Positions 21,065-30,800 of a stretch of 64,000 nt of DNA are shown piece after piece. The translations under genes and the position numbers were made by a program. The stretch is taken from the NCBI GenBank assembly GCA_009731375.1, contig BJOX01000003.1, forward strand, positions 1,422,230 to 1,486,229, in the 5' to 3' direction. The notes beneath the pieces are model-generated. The model was not told the origin of the DNA. It saw only the letters and a program-made list of their open reading frames with translations, and did no database searches. The DNA comes from Paulinella micropora (Eukaryota > Cercozoa > Imbricatea > Euglyphida). Position 1 is the stretch's first letter, and each line of letters begins with the position of its first letter.

Positions 21065-21229
21065 GCAAATCCATCCATCCATCCATCCACCATCCATCCA
21101 TCCATCAGTTCCATCCACCCATCCATATTTCTATATTTCAATCTTTCTATCTTTCTATCTTTCTACCTTTCTATCTTTCTATTTTTCCATCTTTCTATCT
21201 TTCTATCTTTCTATCAGGCTTTCTATCTT

Positions 21230-21268
<39 letters not shown>

Positions 21269-21324
21269 GTCTATCTATCTATCCATCTATCTATCTATCT
21301 ATCTATCTAGATCTCTATCTGTCC

Positions 21325-21417
<93 letters not shown>

Positions 21418-21550
21418 AATCTATCAATCCATCCATCCATCCATCCATCTATCCATCTATCCATCCATCTATCCATCCATCCATCCATCTATCTATCTAT
21501 CTATCTATCCATCCATCCATCCATCTATCCATCCATCCATCTATCTATCC

Positions 21551-21588
<38 letters not shown>

Positions 21589-22118
21589 TTATCTATCCAT
21601 CCATCCATCCATCCATCTATCTATCTATCTATCTATCTGTCTATCTATCCATCCATCCACCTACCTACCTACCTACCTACCTATCTACCTATCTATCTAT
21701 CTATCTATCTATCTATCCAGCCATCCATCTATCTCCTACCTACCTACCTACCTACCTATCTATCTATCTATCTATCTACCTATCTATCTATCTATCTATC
21801 TATCTAACCATCTATCCAGCCATCCATCTATCTATATCTATCTATCTATCTATCTTCATTCATCTATCTTCATTCATCTATCTTCATTCTACCTATCTAT
21901 CTATCTATCCATCTTTCTACCTACCTACCTACCTATCTATCTTTCTATCTCTCTATCTATCTGTTTATCTATCTATCTATCTATCTACCTACCTACCTAC
22001 CTACTACTTACCTACCTACCTACTTACCTACCTACCTTCCTACCTACCTACCTACCTCCCTACCTATCTATCTATCTATCTATCTATCTGTCTATCTATC
22101 TATCTATCTAGCTATCTA
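21065..22118. repeat. ~1-kb compound tetranucleotide microsatellite
   Basis: Blocks of ATCC, ATCT, TTTCTA, GTCT and ACCT units follow each other, apparently derived stepwise from one another. It is open in several frames only because the units lack stops. Confidence 0.96.
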
Positions 22119-22198
22119 TCTATCGAGAGAGAGAGAGAGAGAGAGAGAGATGAAAGTGGTTTTATTCGTTATATCAGACACCAGCCCCCCCCCCCCCC

Positions 22199-22229
<31 letters not shown>

Positions 22230-22239
22230 NNNNNNNNNN
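22119..22239. other. (GA)n, poly-C/poly-A and assembly gap
   Basis: GA run, short unique DNA, poly-C and poly-A, then N at 22230-22239. Confidence 0.85.
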
Positions 22240-22405
22240 AAAAGAGATGAGAGATTGATATGATTGTAGAAGTAGTAGACGTCTTGGATAATGTCGAAGG
22301 AGGGAGGATTCAACGATGAGTGGAACACGCAACAAAGCACTGAATAGACTGTGATGAAAGATTAAGAGAATTGATTGGCGAGATTTAAGTGAGTGATTGA
22401 CAGAC

Positions 22406-22437
<32 letters not shown>

Positions 22438-22683
22438 ATTATGTTTACGTCTGTTCGTCTCTTGTTGTCGTTTGTTGTTCGCTTGTCTATTCGCTTGTTT
22501 TGTTTTCTTCCTCTTTGTTCTGTTTTATTTTCTTTCCTGTCTGCTTCTAGTTCCATTCTTTTTCCTTTTGCCTGTTCATCTAATATATTTTCACGTCTTC
22601 GCTGTTGTTTGCATTATGTTTATCTGTATATATGATGCCTGTATGTGGGGGACTGTCTGGGGAAGGGAGGCAGATAGAGAGAG

Positions 22684-22718
<35 letters not shown>

Positions 22719-23223
22719 ATGCTTTGGCCTACTAATGACATAAACATAAACATGACATAAACATAATGTAACATAAACGTAATATGAAATAAACATAACA
22801 ACATAACATAAACATAACGTAAAGATAACAAGACATAACATAACATAACATCAGATCCCATCACATAACATAACATAAAGATTAGTATGTCTCGGGATTG
22901 TGGTTTGTATTCAACAGGCTACATGCCAGAGGCGTGCTAAGCTCTTCTTCCTAGTATGCGCCTTACGTGCATCCTTTCCCCCCATACGTCCCATGTCTAA
23001 CTAGGGGGCCGAGGATCCGGGAGGAGGAGGAGGAAGAAGAAGAGGAGGAGGAGGAAAATTCAACGTTTCGGGCATTTAGACCATCATATGACCAGCTTCT
23101 TCTGTGATATATGAATCGCTTACTGTGCATGCCTTTGCATCTTTTCCTTTTCCTCATATCTCTCCCTCGCTCTCATTGCCTGTCTGCCTTGCCTTTTGCT
23201 AAATATATTTTATATATTCCCCC

Positions 23224-23275
<52 letters not shown>

Positions 23276-24129
23276 CATGATTATTATTACGCAAACACTA
23301 TTAATAAGAGAATACTTGCCACTACTAGTAGGAATAAGTGGGAAGCCTACTTAAGAGGAAAATGGAAGTGGTATCAAGATACATTTTGCTGTTTTCAGAA
23401 GTTATAATATTTGCTAATGCCATATAATACTGGATTTTTATAATGAGTTAGTCACATTGATCAATTTAAAATTCTAGGTTAGTGAGGGAGGGGGGGGGGG
23501 GGGGGGANNNNNNNNNNACCCTATGCAGTCTAGCGTCACATGTCATAACGAGTGCATTATTAATATATTGTATTTTCCTAATACAATATAATTTTCGGCC
23601 CGCAGGGCACACTGTGTTGGGCAAGGTTTGTCAGTAACTGATTCCGTCCCCGATAAAAAATTTGTTGACTTTTTTGCACAATTTTAAACAAGAAGATTAT
23701 TGAGGAACTTTCTGGGTAAAACGCGGAAGCCGGCCAAGACTATTGAGAGAGTAACTTTCCGGCGAAACGAAAACCTCACCAGCTAATAAGACTTTTCAAA
23801 AAATTAAAAATTTGATGAATTATTAATATGCTGACTCGGAAACACTGAAAAGGGAACACATTGGGGAAAGTCGATGGTGTTGTTCATTGGGTAGATGGTT
23901 GTGCTGTGCAAAATGGTTAATTTACGGCACCGTTCCGATACTTTATATGTTATTGATACTATTAAATATTAATATTAATATTGTTATTAAATAATAATAG
24001 TGGGTGTAAGTCGTAATTTTTTTTTTTTTATTTTTTTTCAAGTTTTTTTTGTGGTTCTGCCGGATCATACTTCAAGTTGATTTTGGTAGTGCACTTGTAC
24101 GATATCCAACTTATCTTGGGAGAAGAAGA
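22240..24129. other. Intergenic DNA with several microsatellites
   Basis: ATT repeats at 22408-22433 and 23225-23275, GATA at 22680-22718, an ACATAA-type array at 22736-22882 and GGA/GAA at 23021-23056. An N gap follows poly-G (23508-23517). No gene is supported. The stretch 23518-24129 is the unique left flank of the LTR element. Confidence 0.6.
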
Positions 24130-24133
24130 TGAT

Positions 24134-24353
24134 TGTAGGCATCACCCCCCGGATAGCCGGTAAAAAATACCTTTTCCTGGTGACAGGTGCACCAGCTTGT
24201 TTTTCAGTATTATTTGTCCGGATTGGACCTGATGCCATTTTATTTCTGGTCTGTTGCCGTTTTCCTTTTTGGCTTCACTGAGCTAATANNNNNNNNNNNN
24301 NNNNNNNNNNNNNNNNNNNNNNNNNNNNNCGAGCTACGGTTGGGGGCATTATA
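24134..24353 (+). repeat. 5' LTR of the gypsy element
   Basis: Begins TGTAGGCATCACC and ends ATTATA (ATTACA in the 3' LTR). An N gap of 41 bases (24289-24329) replaces about 57 bases seen in the 3' LTR, which brings it to about 236 bp. Confidence 0.92.
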
Positions 24354-24355
24354 TT

Positions 24356-24372
24356 TGGAGTCCACATCACTA
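24356..24372 (+). promoter_or_regulatory. Primer binding site
   Basis: TGGAGTCCACATCACT starts 2 bases after the LTR, the position and TGG start expected of a site complementary to a tRNA 3' end (CCA). I cannot say which tRNA primes. Confidence 0.65.
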
Positions 24373-25139
24373 GGGTGATTTCTTTCTGCTTTGCCACACA
24401 GGCAACAGAGTGAATTTTCACTGACCTGTCTCACACGGGGACGTCAGACGAAAACAAATACTCCAACACAGCTCCCTCATAACTCTTTCACAAAACAAAT
24501 AATTTGATTGGTCTCAAGCAGGTGTCTCGTACCCTCTAGCCCAATCAGTATCTGTGTGCTCACAAGGAGACATCAGATACAAACTCTCTGTCGTTCTTGC
24601 TGTTCTCACACAGAGACCAAGAAGAAGGAGGTGGACAGAAGAGTGAAGGAACACACACAAAACACAAACAAGCATAGGGACAGGAGCACAACACTCTACC
24701 CTTCTAGTTTGTGCATTTATCTGCATTATCTCACACATACGTCAGAGTATTTTTGCAAATCTCTGATCGTTTTCTAAAGGTAGGTCTGAGAACCTATCCG
24801 ACCGACTGTCGACTTCTCAAGGAGAGCTTTTCTAGCTTCTCTATTACTATCTGTGTGTAGGTCCAAGTGCCTCATACTAGATACAATATAGAAAAGAAGG
24901 AGGAGAAAGTAATCTGAGTAAGGAGAACAAGAAATCGGAGAAAGTCTCAAAGACTATTTTTCTCAAACAAAAACAAACATACAAACAGTGTTTCATAGAG
25001 GACAGGGAATCTTATCCTACCCTCTCTATTAGTTTCTCTCTTCACTAGTCAATCGACTGAAGGAGGAACAGAACACAAACGAACAAAAACCAAACATAGG
25101 AGCTGACACTGTCCTCCTGTTGATCACTACTACGACATC
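24373..25139 (+). other. Gypsy 5' leader
   Basis: About 770 bp between the primer site and the gag ATG, with no long frame. It would carry the packaging and 5' untranslated sequence. Confidence 0.6.
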
Positions 25140-27836
25140 ATGTCGACAGAGACCGCCGAAGTGAGTGAATTCTCGGAGGCAGATCAAAGAAGAGAAGAAG
25201 AAGAAGCAGGAGGAGGAGGAGGAAGAGGATTGAATGAAGGAGGAGGAGGAGGATTGAATGAAGGAGGAGGAGGAGATGAAGGAGTAGGAGGAGGAGTAGA
25301 AGAGGGCTGGGATGATGAAGGAAGATATGGAGGAGACGAAGATGAAGGAGGATTTGAACAAGAAGAGACGGGAGGAGGAGGAGCATATGGTAATCCCTTA
25401 CCACCTGCCTACACGGGAGGAGGAGGACGAAAAATGATCGACTTGATTCATAGTGATGGAGAGGAGATCACAGTGGAGGAACAACAGTGGGTGCAAGACC
25501 ACTATGACCTCACTAAAAAAGAGTTTGATAACAAGATGGGGGTAGAGAAGGATACCTATGTGTGGATCCCTCAGGATCAAAGAAGAGAGAAAAGTCGTGC
25601 TAAAAAGGATGTCTATATCCTATTATCAAACACAGCACAGCTCCTCGGCAAACTGGTCTCTGATCCAGAAGAGAGAAAGAAGATACAGCATATCAAGTTT
25701 GGGGACACACACACCCACCTTGAATTACTCGATGCTATCTTTGGGGTGTACACTCAAACCCTGATTTGGGAACGTACATACGGCCCACGATGTGAGGGTT
25801 ACCTCCAGTACACAAACCCAAGAGCAACGGCCAGATTCCTCGCGACTGGTCAGGAGGCAGTCGATGTAACAAAAATGAAGACCAATCTGGGTTCGAAAAA
25901 CTCGAGTGGCATATTTCATTTTTTTACAATGGAAATAAAGGCCTTGGAAGAGGGGAAGGCAGAGATGGAAAAAAGCATTAAGGCAGCAGGAGAAACTCAT
26001 CCTGTGATTGATGAGTTAGAGAAGACCGACAGAGTTCTGACCAAGATCAGACTGTTGATGGGTGCGTTACTGCACAAGGAGGCATGGAAGAGATGGATTC
26101 CTACCAAGGATCACTCTGTCCTTAAATCACTTAGTAACGCACCACCGGTCGCCAACAAAGCAGGTGTTGACCAATATGTGGAGAAATATAATTTTCTCAG
26201 ATCTGCTTCTGAATTGGTGGCCTTTATCACTCATGCTCAAAAGCTGGTGATATCTGAGAAGAAGAAGGCGAAAGAGAATGAGGAGTTCGAGAAGACGATG
26301 AGACTGGAAAGAATGAAAGCAAAAGTGAGTGGTGCAAAGACACACCCTCCGACATATTTGACCCCACCAGCTCCTGCCCCACCAGCCCCTGCACCCTCGG
26401 GCTCAACTACGGTGGTGGTCACAAACACGGAGAAGAAGGACAGACAGAACATCATAAATGCCTTCAAGGGGAAGAAAGGAGGAGTGGCAAGTCTCATGCT
26501 ATATGCCAAGACGAGCTCAGACAAAGACTCTGATGCTTCGCTTTTGAGCAAGCTCAAAGAGATCAATGCCTGCATGAAGGCTTTTCCTTGCGACGAAACG
26601 CAGGAATACGAGGCCCTTGTTACTGTTTTTGACCAATCTCTAGTCTCGGAGGGATTTGATCTGACACAGTACAAGTTTTTGAGAAAGAAGGAGGAGATTA
26701 AGAGAAACAATGCAACAGGCCTAGACGCTCAGTGTGAACTGGCGGTGGCCACACTCATTTCATATTTTCAATCTCATGGATACCAGCATCTCTGCACTGG
26801 TACTCTCATAGGATTTGAAATCTTTGAGACAGTGGCGATGAGTTTGAGGAGTGCTGTTGGCTTGGCGGCGACCCTTACGGAGGTAGTTTCCTCCTATGGG
26901 CTATTCTATGGCCGCAAGTCGATCATCCTCTATTTCTTTTCGGCGTTACACACAGTTAACCCGAGTAAGCTTACTCAGCTCATACAACAATGCTCGACGT
27001 TTAGCTCAGTGAAGTCCAAGAACTTCCTCGAGACACACGTGTTCGAAAATACGGTTCAAAGCGTTGCTCCGTCAGCACTGTTTCAAGAAGTGATGAGTGC
27101 ATGCTCAAACATGGACTCGCTCACGGAGGCACATACGGCACAGGCAGGCGGTGTACCTGTTGGCGCACAAGCCACGTACACAAACAGAGTTGCCGGTTGG
27201 AAGAGACAGAGAGAGCCAGACCTGAAGACCGCATGTTGGAGGTGGTTCGCGGGCTTGCAGTGTAAGGCACAGATGGAGAACAGAGACTGCTCTTTCAATC
27301 ATGATAGGCAGAACCCAACAGCAAGGGCAAATTTTCTGAGCAGGACGGAAGGCAAGGAACCGGGCCTTTTCAATATGCTTCAGATTGCCGCTGTGAACGA
27401 AGGTTGGTATGCCAATATGTGTGATGATGAGGAGTTACGAGAGGCAATCATTACCTACATGAAGAGGATGAAGGAGAAGAAGGAGGAAAGGGAGAGACAA
27501 AAGAACTTAAAGGCCTCTCAAAGAGGACGAGAAGGAGGAGCAGGAGCAGGAGGAGGAGGAGGAGGAGGAGGAGGAGGACGAGGACGAGGAACATGGAGAG
27601 GAGCCTCGAGGTGGCAGGGAACCCCTCAGAGAGGAAGAGGAGGAGGTCGGGGATATACCCCTTATGGAGGGAGAGCTGTTCGAGCTCCAGCCCCCCCACC
27701 CAGAGGAGGAGGAGGCTCGTGGGCAAGCTCCAACCCAAATTTCGGTCGAGCTCAGGCCTACAACACTGCCTCGGAGACCGATACGTCATCCTACCCGGAC
27801 ACTACTCAAGGTAATCGTTTCGAGGTGGTGGAATGA
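25140..27836 (+). CDS. gag: Gag polyprotein of the gypsy element
   Basis: 898 codons from ATG 25140 to TGA 27834-27836. Residues 1-95 are acidic and Gly-rich (EEEAGGGGG-like blocks). The middle (about 100-690) is mostly helical in character, as expected for capsid, with a Pro/Ala-rich linker near 400-420. A zinc-knuckle candidate lies at C699-C708-C717-H721, that is C-X8-C-X8-C-X3-H, closer to CCCH fingers than to the CCHC knuckle usual in retroviral-type Gag. The C-terminus (about 790-870) is rich in Gly-Arg-Gly, an RGG-type RNA-binding tail. Pol follows in the same frame after the stop. The role is to form the particle and bind genomic RNA. Confidence 0.85.
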   Translation: MSTETAEVSEFSEADQRREEEEAGGGGGRGLNEGGGGGLNEGGGGDEGVGGGVEEGWDDEGRYGGDEDEGGFEQEETGGGGAYGNPLPPAYTGGGGRKMIDLIHSDGEEITVEEQQWVQDHYDLTKKEFDNKMGVEKDTYVWIPQDQRREKSRAKKDVYILLSNTAQLLGKLVSDPEERKKIQHIKFGDTHTHLELLDAIFGVYTQTLIWERTYGPRCEGYLQYTNPRATARFLATGQEAVDVTKMKTNLGSKNSSGIFHFFTMEIKALEEGKAEMEKSIKAAGETHPVIDELEKTDRVLTKIRLLMGALLHKEAWKRWIPTKDHSVLKSLSNAPPVANKAGVDQYVEKYNFLRSASELVAFITHAQKLVISEKKKAKENEEFEKTMRLERMKAKVSGAKTHPPTYLTPPAPAPPAPAPSGSTTVVVTNTEKKDRQNIINAFKGKKGGVASLMLYAKTSSDKDSDASLLSKLKEINACMKAFPCDETQEYEALVTVFDQSLVSEGFDLTQYKFLRKKEEIKRNNATGLDAQCELAVATLISYFQSHGYQHLCTGTLIGFEIFETVAMSLRSAVGLAATLTEVVSSYGLFYGRKSIILYFFSALHTVNPSKLTQLIQQCSTFSSVKSKNFLETHVFENTVQSVAPSALFQEVMSACSNMDSLTEAHTAQAGGVPVGAQATYTNRVAGWKRQREPDLKTACWRWFAGLQCKAQMENRDCSFNHDRQNPTARANFLSRTEGKEPGLFNMLQIAAVNEGWYANMCDDEELREAIITYMKRMKEKKEERERQKNLKASQRGREGGAGAGGGGGGGGGGRGRGTWRGASRWQGTPQRGRGGGRGYTPYGGRAVRAPAPPPRGGGGSWASSNPNFGRAQAYNTASETDTSSYPDTTQGNRFEVVE

Positions 27837-27839
27837 CTG
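27834..27839 (+). promoter_or_regulatory. Gag-Pol UGA, candidate stop-codon readthrough site
   Basis: UGA followed by CUG. The frame before and after is the same and stays open for 1,937 codons, with no ATG nearby (the next codons are CTG GAG GGG). This is the arrangement of readthrough-expressed gag-pol. A stop followed by C, and especially CUA/CUG, is a known leaky context. Confidence 0.65.
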
Positions 27840-30800
27840 GAGGGGGAAGAAGAGAGGAAGGAGAAGACTGTGAAGTTTAACCCTAAAGTCACAGTGCTTT
27901 CTAATGCTGTTGTGCAGACTGGGCCAACGCTTCCTCTATGTGAAAACAAAGATGTGGGTACACAGAGACTGCAGCCCCAAGGTAGTCTCATACCCGTTCA
28001 TACAGCACGGTTACCAATGATAACTGATGCAAATAGGAAGGCGAGACTTGCGATGGAGGCGAGGAGGCCAATGGCAGACGTATCGCCTCGGCCAAGCAAA
28101 CAACCACGAACAGACTCAATGTCTACGGTCGCGGCGGGTGGCGAGCAAAAAGACAATGTGTGTACTCAAGTACCACAAGACAATGTCGCTCAAATAGTAA
28201 ACGCACCAGTACCGCAGAATAATAAAAATGTTAATGAGGTGAAGCAGGAGGAGAAGAAGGAGGAGTTGAAAAACTTAGAGACAAGACTCCAAAATTTGGA
28301 ACGTAAAGTTCTTGTTCTCGCAGCCAATATACACAGGCCCGATGCTCTGTGTTATACGGAACTTTATTGTGAAACATTGAAGACAATATTAAAAGTTGGT
28401 AATGATACGATGGCGAATATTAATATTGTCGGCAGGAAGTTTTTTAATCGATACCGGGACTGGGTGGACGGAAATATGAAAAAGTCAACGGGCACTCTCA
28501 AAGGAGTGAGCAGCCGGACGGATATCACGGGAATCATCACACTGACCTTTAAATTGAAATCCGCACGAGTATACCGTATGGACCTCTATGTCGTCCCCGG
28601 TTACCACGGGTCAATATTACTATCGTATGACCAATTGGCTACGATGGGGGCTGTGATTGATTGCGCCGCACGGCGAGTGATATATGGAGTAAAAAGAGGA
28701 GAAGAGAACGATATTGATCCCTTCAACGCTACTGACTCTTATGAGGCTTATGAGCTGAGTCTAGCGACGGATCACAAAAAGATGGCCATCGCACATGAGG
28801 CACTTGAGGTGTACGTTCACCCCCATGTCGTAAGACCGGATGAACTGTCCTGGACCGACAATTGGGAATCCCAAGTGTGCACTGTCACAGTTCCGACATG
28901 CCATTGGGACAAAAAGTCTATTGATGACTTAATCGAGAAGCGAAAGGAGGAGATTATATGTGTCGCACAAAGAAGCCCGTCGTTGGCGAGATTCGCGGAA
29001 GGAGTAGGAACAGATGTCCATATTACTAACGGATACTGTTTCCATGCGAAAGTAGGAGAAGAAAAAAGGGAGGCGTTTGTACCAAGGAGAACGGGGCGAA
29101 TCCCGGATACTCCACCAGAAACTATTAAAAGTTTTATTACTGATTTCTGGGGTGACGAGCCCACGTGGCCGCGTTCACTGTCTGAAGTGAAGAAATGCTT
29201 ACGGACTTTATTCGAAAATAATAAGCCGTATACTATTATCCTGCCATATAATGAGAAGGCGATATGGGCGCAGGAAATAAGGGACCGGCTTATTGATCAT
29301 CCTATACCGGTACCCTCTCGCAAGCAACAGCTAGTGGTGGCTTGTCGTATGGGAACTCGTGAGCAGAGCAGTGCATACAAGCGGAAGCTCAGAGACCTCG
29401 ACAAGTTGAAATTGATACCGCAAGCATTCACATGCTTTGATGGTTTTTACACCCGTAAAGCTCCTTTGCAATACGCGAGACTCATTGACATGCTGGTGGA
29501 GCTCGGTAAAGATGATGAGCCGGACACGGTCACGTATGAAAAGACGGGCCTAGATGATGTCTCGGAAGAGGACTTAGGCTTGGAGGAGGACAGAGAACCC
29601 CTCAAGCAACATAAGCAGATGTCTGATGAAGATTTTCAAGAGGCGGCGCGGAAAATATTGGAAGAAGGAGTAGGCACGGAGAAGGAGAAGGAGCTTTTAA
29701 AAGCCAAATTAGAGGCGAACAAGGAAATTTTTGACCCTCCACATGCAGGTGGTGTCAAGCCTGAAGATTTCACTGCGGTTATTTACAAAATACCGGGTGC
29801 GGAGCCGTCACCGGCACCACGAAGGGCGAATTTGAGTATACATGAGGCGAAGATAGCGGAGGAGCTAGCAAGACAGCTGCTCAATGAGGACTTTATTGAG
29901 AGATCAACATCTCCAATAGTCTCACAACCGAGAATAGTGCCGAAGCCAGGAGGAGAATGGCGCCTGACAGTTAACTATGCTCGTGTTAACAAGGTGCTGG
30001 AGGAAGAGAGAAATCCTCTCCCGACATTAGAAGAAGGAAGGAGAGTACTGCGGAATGCAAAATTCTATTCGGTCATTGACCTTAAGAATGGCTTCTGGCA
30101 GATACCACTGGAGGAAAAGTCCAGATGGCTGACGGCGTTTGTGGTGGGTATGGAAATATACCAATGGAAAGTGCTTCCGATGGGCCTCAAGCAAGCCCCA
30201 GGACTTTTCCAGAAGGCGATGCAGAAGATGTTGAGCAGTCAGTACGATGATTTGTCTGACGGTGGCTTTATGAGAAGGCGGGGACAGAAGGCGGGAGAAT
30301 ATGCATTTTGCTATATCGATGACATTATCGTATACTCTAACACAATGGAGGAGCATATCGATCATTTGTCCGATATATTCAGGCGCATCGGAGCTTTTGG
30401 CCTGAAGTGCAATCTAAAGAAGTGTCAACTTGCCAAGACGAGTGTGACATACTTAGGGTACGAGATCTCCCATAATCGAGTCTCGATATCCAAAGAGAAG
30501 AGGGAGGAGATTATGAATCGACCGATACCGAAGAACCGCACTGAATTGCACTCATTCCTTGCGATGGCGCAATACTATAGCCAGTTTATACCCGATTGGG
30601 GTGCAACACGGGCTAAAGTGGAGAAAATGATAGATTTTGGAGACTTTGAGAAGTGGGACGAAGAGGCTTTGCAAGCGTTTCATGCGCTCAAAGATCTCAT
30701 TTACAAAGACCCGAAAGACGGAGGACTGGTGTTAACGATGCCCGACTTTACGAAACAATTCGTAGTCGATACAGACGCATCTAAGTTTGCGATTGGGGCT

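Noticed and set aside
21065-22118. Long open frames rich in Ser, Ile, Tyr and Leu
   Set aside because: They are translations of TATC-type tetranucleotide repeats that lack stops; the same holds for the CATATA, CTT, ATT and TGTA arrays elsewhere.
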